This document shows, piece by piece, positions 12,205-13,238 of a stretch of 13,238 nucleotides of DNA (positions within the stretch are counted from its first letter, which is position 1; every line of letters starts with the position of its first letter). The stretch is from Bacteroidaceae bacterium (GTDB taxonomy: Bacteria > Bacteroidota > Bacteroidia > Bacteroidales > Bacteroidaceae). The notes beneath the pieces are model-generated. The model was not told where the DNA came from, did not search any database, and saw only the letters and a program-made list of their open reading frames with translations. The DNA is taken from NCBI GenBank assembly GCA_017472905.1, contig JAFUNW010000072.1:1-13238 (forward strand). Reading direction: 5' to 3'. Made by a program: the position numbers and the translations under genes.

Positions 12205-13238
12205 ATGAAAAAAGGAATAATGGCCATCGGATTGCTGACATGTGCCACGATTGCAATAGCTCAAACAGATGTTAATCACCACGTACCCGGAATTCATGCG
12301 GAAGGAGTAACTTATTTTTTACCACAAACAGTTATTGACATCACAATTGAAGCAGAGAAAGTGACCTACACTCCGGGATTGTTCTGTAATTACGCCAATA
12401 AATATTTGCGTTTACAAGGTATATCCAACACCTCCGAAACCTATTGGGAAATCAAAGACATTTTTGCTCAAACCAACGGAATACCCAATCCCCAGAATGG
12501 ATATACCATCAAGTTAAAAGAAAAAAGCATCGCCTCTTTGGTTGAATTAACTTCAGACGGTATTCTGGTGTCCATCAATAGGAAACAAAAGGATGCCCCT
12601 GTAAAACAACAGGATGTCCCCAATGAACCGAAATTACACATTGACCCCAAAGACATTCTCGGTGAAGAAATTCTAACCGCAACCTCCACCGCAAAAATGG
12701 CAGAGCTTGTAGCCAAAGAAATATACAACATTCGTGAAAGCAGGAATTCCATCATTCGCGGACAAGCTGAAAATATGCCTAAAGACGGAGAATCGTTGAA
12801 AATCATTTTGCGCAATCTGGAAGCACAGGACGAAGCTCTAACCAATATGTTCAAAGGAACGACCATTCGGGAAAAGAAAACCATCGCTTTGCGCCTCATT
12901 CCGGGTGAAGAAGCTATCAACAAATTGGTTTTATGTCGTTTCTCCAAGAAATTAGGAATAGTCTCTTCGGATGATTTAAGTGGAACACCCATTTACTACG
13001 ATTTAGAAAATCTATATCCCATATCCGTCCAAGAAGAATCGAGTGGGAAAAAGAGTAAAAAACCACAAGGAGTCGTATGCAATATACCTGGAAAAGCTCG
13101 ATTTAAAGTCTATAATAACCAGGAAGTTTTTTTGGAAGAAGAATTTCCAATTGCACAATTCGGACAAACAGACATTTTGTCCAATGATCTCTTCAATAAA
13201 ACATCTTCTACCTGCGTCATTTTCGACCCGGCTACCGG
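12205..13238 (+). CDS. Secreted DUF4831 family protein (cut by right edge)
   Basis: A protein of the Bacteroidota-restricted DUF4831 family; its function is unknown. The visible 344 residues begin with a cleavable signal peptide, MKKGIMAIGLLTCATIAIA, with likely cleavage before QTDVNH, so it is exported to the periplasm or envelope. Family-like segments are GVTYFLPQTVIDI (34-46), KVTYTPGLFCNYANKYLRL (52-70) and, near the end, IAQFGQTDILSNDLFNK. The frame is open to the last base, and the preserved C-terminal motif suggests only a short part is missing. ATG 12205 is 38 bp after the nnr stop and is followed by a proper signal peptide, fixing the start; AAAGG lies about 10 bp upstream. Probably co-transcribed with nnr. 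A lipobox is unlikely: the only early Cys is inside the hydrophobic core. Confidence 0.85.
   Translation, partial: MKKGIMAIGLLTCATIAIAQTDVNHHVPGIHAEGVTYFLPQTVIDITIEAEKVTYTPGLFCNYANKYLRLQGISNTSETYWEIKDIFAQTNGIPNPQNGYTIKLKEKSIASLVELTSDGILVSINRKQKDAPVKQQDVPNEPKLHIDPKDILGEEILTATSTAKMAELVAKEIYNIRESRNSIIRGQAENMPKDGESLKIILRNLEAQDEALTNMFKGTTIREKKTIALRLIPGEEAINKLVLCRFSKKLGIVSSDDLSGTPIYYDLENLYPISVQEESSGKKSKKPQGVVCNIPGKARFKVYNNQEVFLEEEFPIAQFGQTDILSNDLFNKTSSTCVIFDPAT

Noticed and set aside
12468..12992. Minus-strand 174-residue reading frame
   Set aside because: Antisense to the DUF4831 gene, which has a signal peptide and family-like sequence; no independent support.
1..13238. CRISPR arrays, tRNA/rRNA genes, insertion sequences, prophage or toxin-antitoxin modules
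   Set aside because: No regularly spaced repeats, no tRNA cloverleaf or rRNA sequence, no transposase, integrase or antitoxin-like pair was found on either strand.

Overview
The window looks like a chromosomal segment from an AT-rich member of the Bacteroidota, most likely order Bacteroidales. The evidence is exact TAnnTTTG (-7) promoter elements in front of several genes, A/T-rich leaders mostly lacking strong Shine-Dalgarno sequences, a Bacteroidales gene set (short-form adenylate kinase, DUF4831 protein, Bacteroidota-type Wza/Wzc pair), and no sign of phage, IS or plasmid genes. Genus cannot be fixed from this sequence.

Left part, minus strand (1-2396): a 210-residue protein of unknown function with its own promoter, then a division/RNA-decay cluster read leftwards. 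The cluster holds a small coiled-coil protein, ZapA (FtsZ-ring associated), and ribonuclease Y, whose C-terminal half lies beyond the left edge. A long near-perfect hairpin followed by a U-run lies between zapA and rny and should limit or separate rny expression.

Middle, plus strand (2694-7429): a compact three-gene polysaccharide initiation/export operon with its own TACCTTTG promoter. It encodes a polyprenyl-phosphate sugar-1-phosphate transferase (WcaJ type), a Wza-type outer-membrane export lipoprotein, and a Wzc-type chain-length regulator fused to a BY-kinase with a very tyrosine-rich tail. It ends at a perfect 18-bp inverted-repeat terminator. No glycosyltransferase, flippase or polymerase follows, so these proteins must work with genes elsewhere.

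Right-middle, minus strand (10423-7540): adenylate kinase, the ribosome-assembly GTPase Obg, the peptidoglycan editing factor PgeF (multicopper polyphenol oxidase/laccase fold), and a 63-residue strongly basic protein of unknown function. obg and pgeF are nearly contiguous. A long-range 11-bp inverted repeat occupies the adk-obg gap.

Right end, plus strand (10619 onward), divergent from adk: the bifunctional NAD(P)HX repair enzyme Nnr (epimerase plus ADP-dependent dehydratase), then a secreted DUF4831 protein cut by the right edge.

Most of the window is recognisable housekeeping DNA. I see no convincing new multi-gene system. The parts least explained by known families are the 210-residue protein, the 63-residue basic protein attached to the obg operon, the coiled-coil partner of zapA, and the zapA-rny hairpin.
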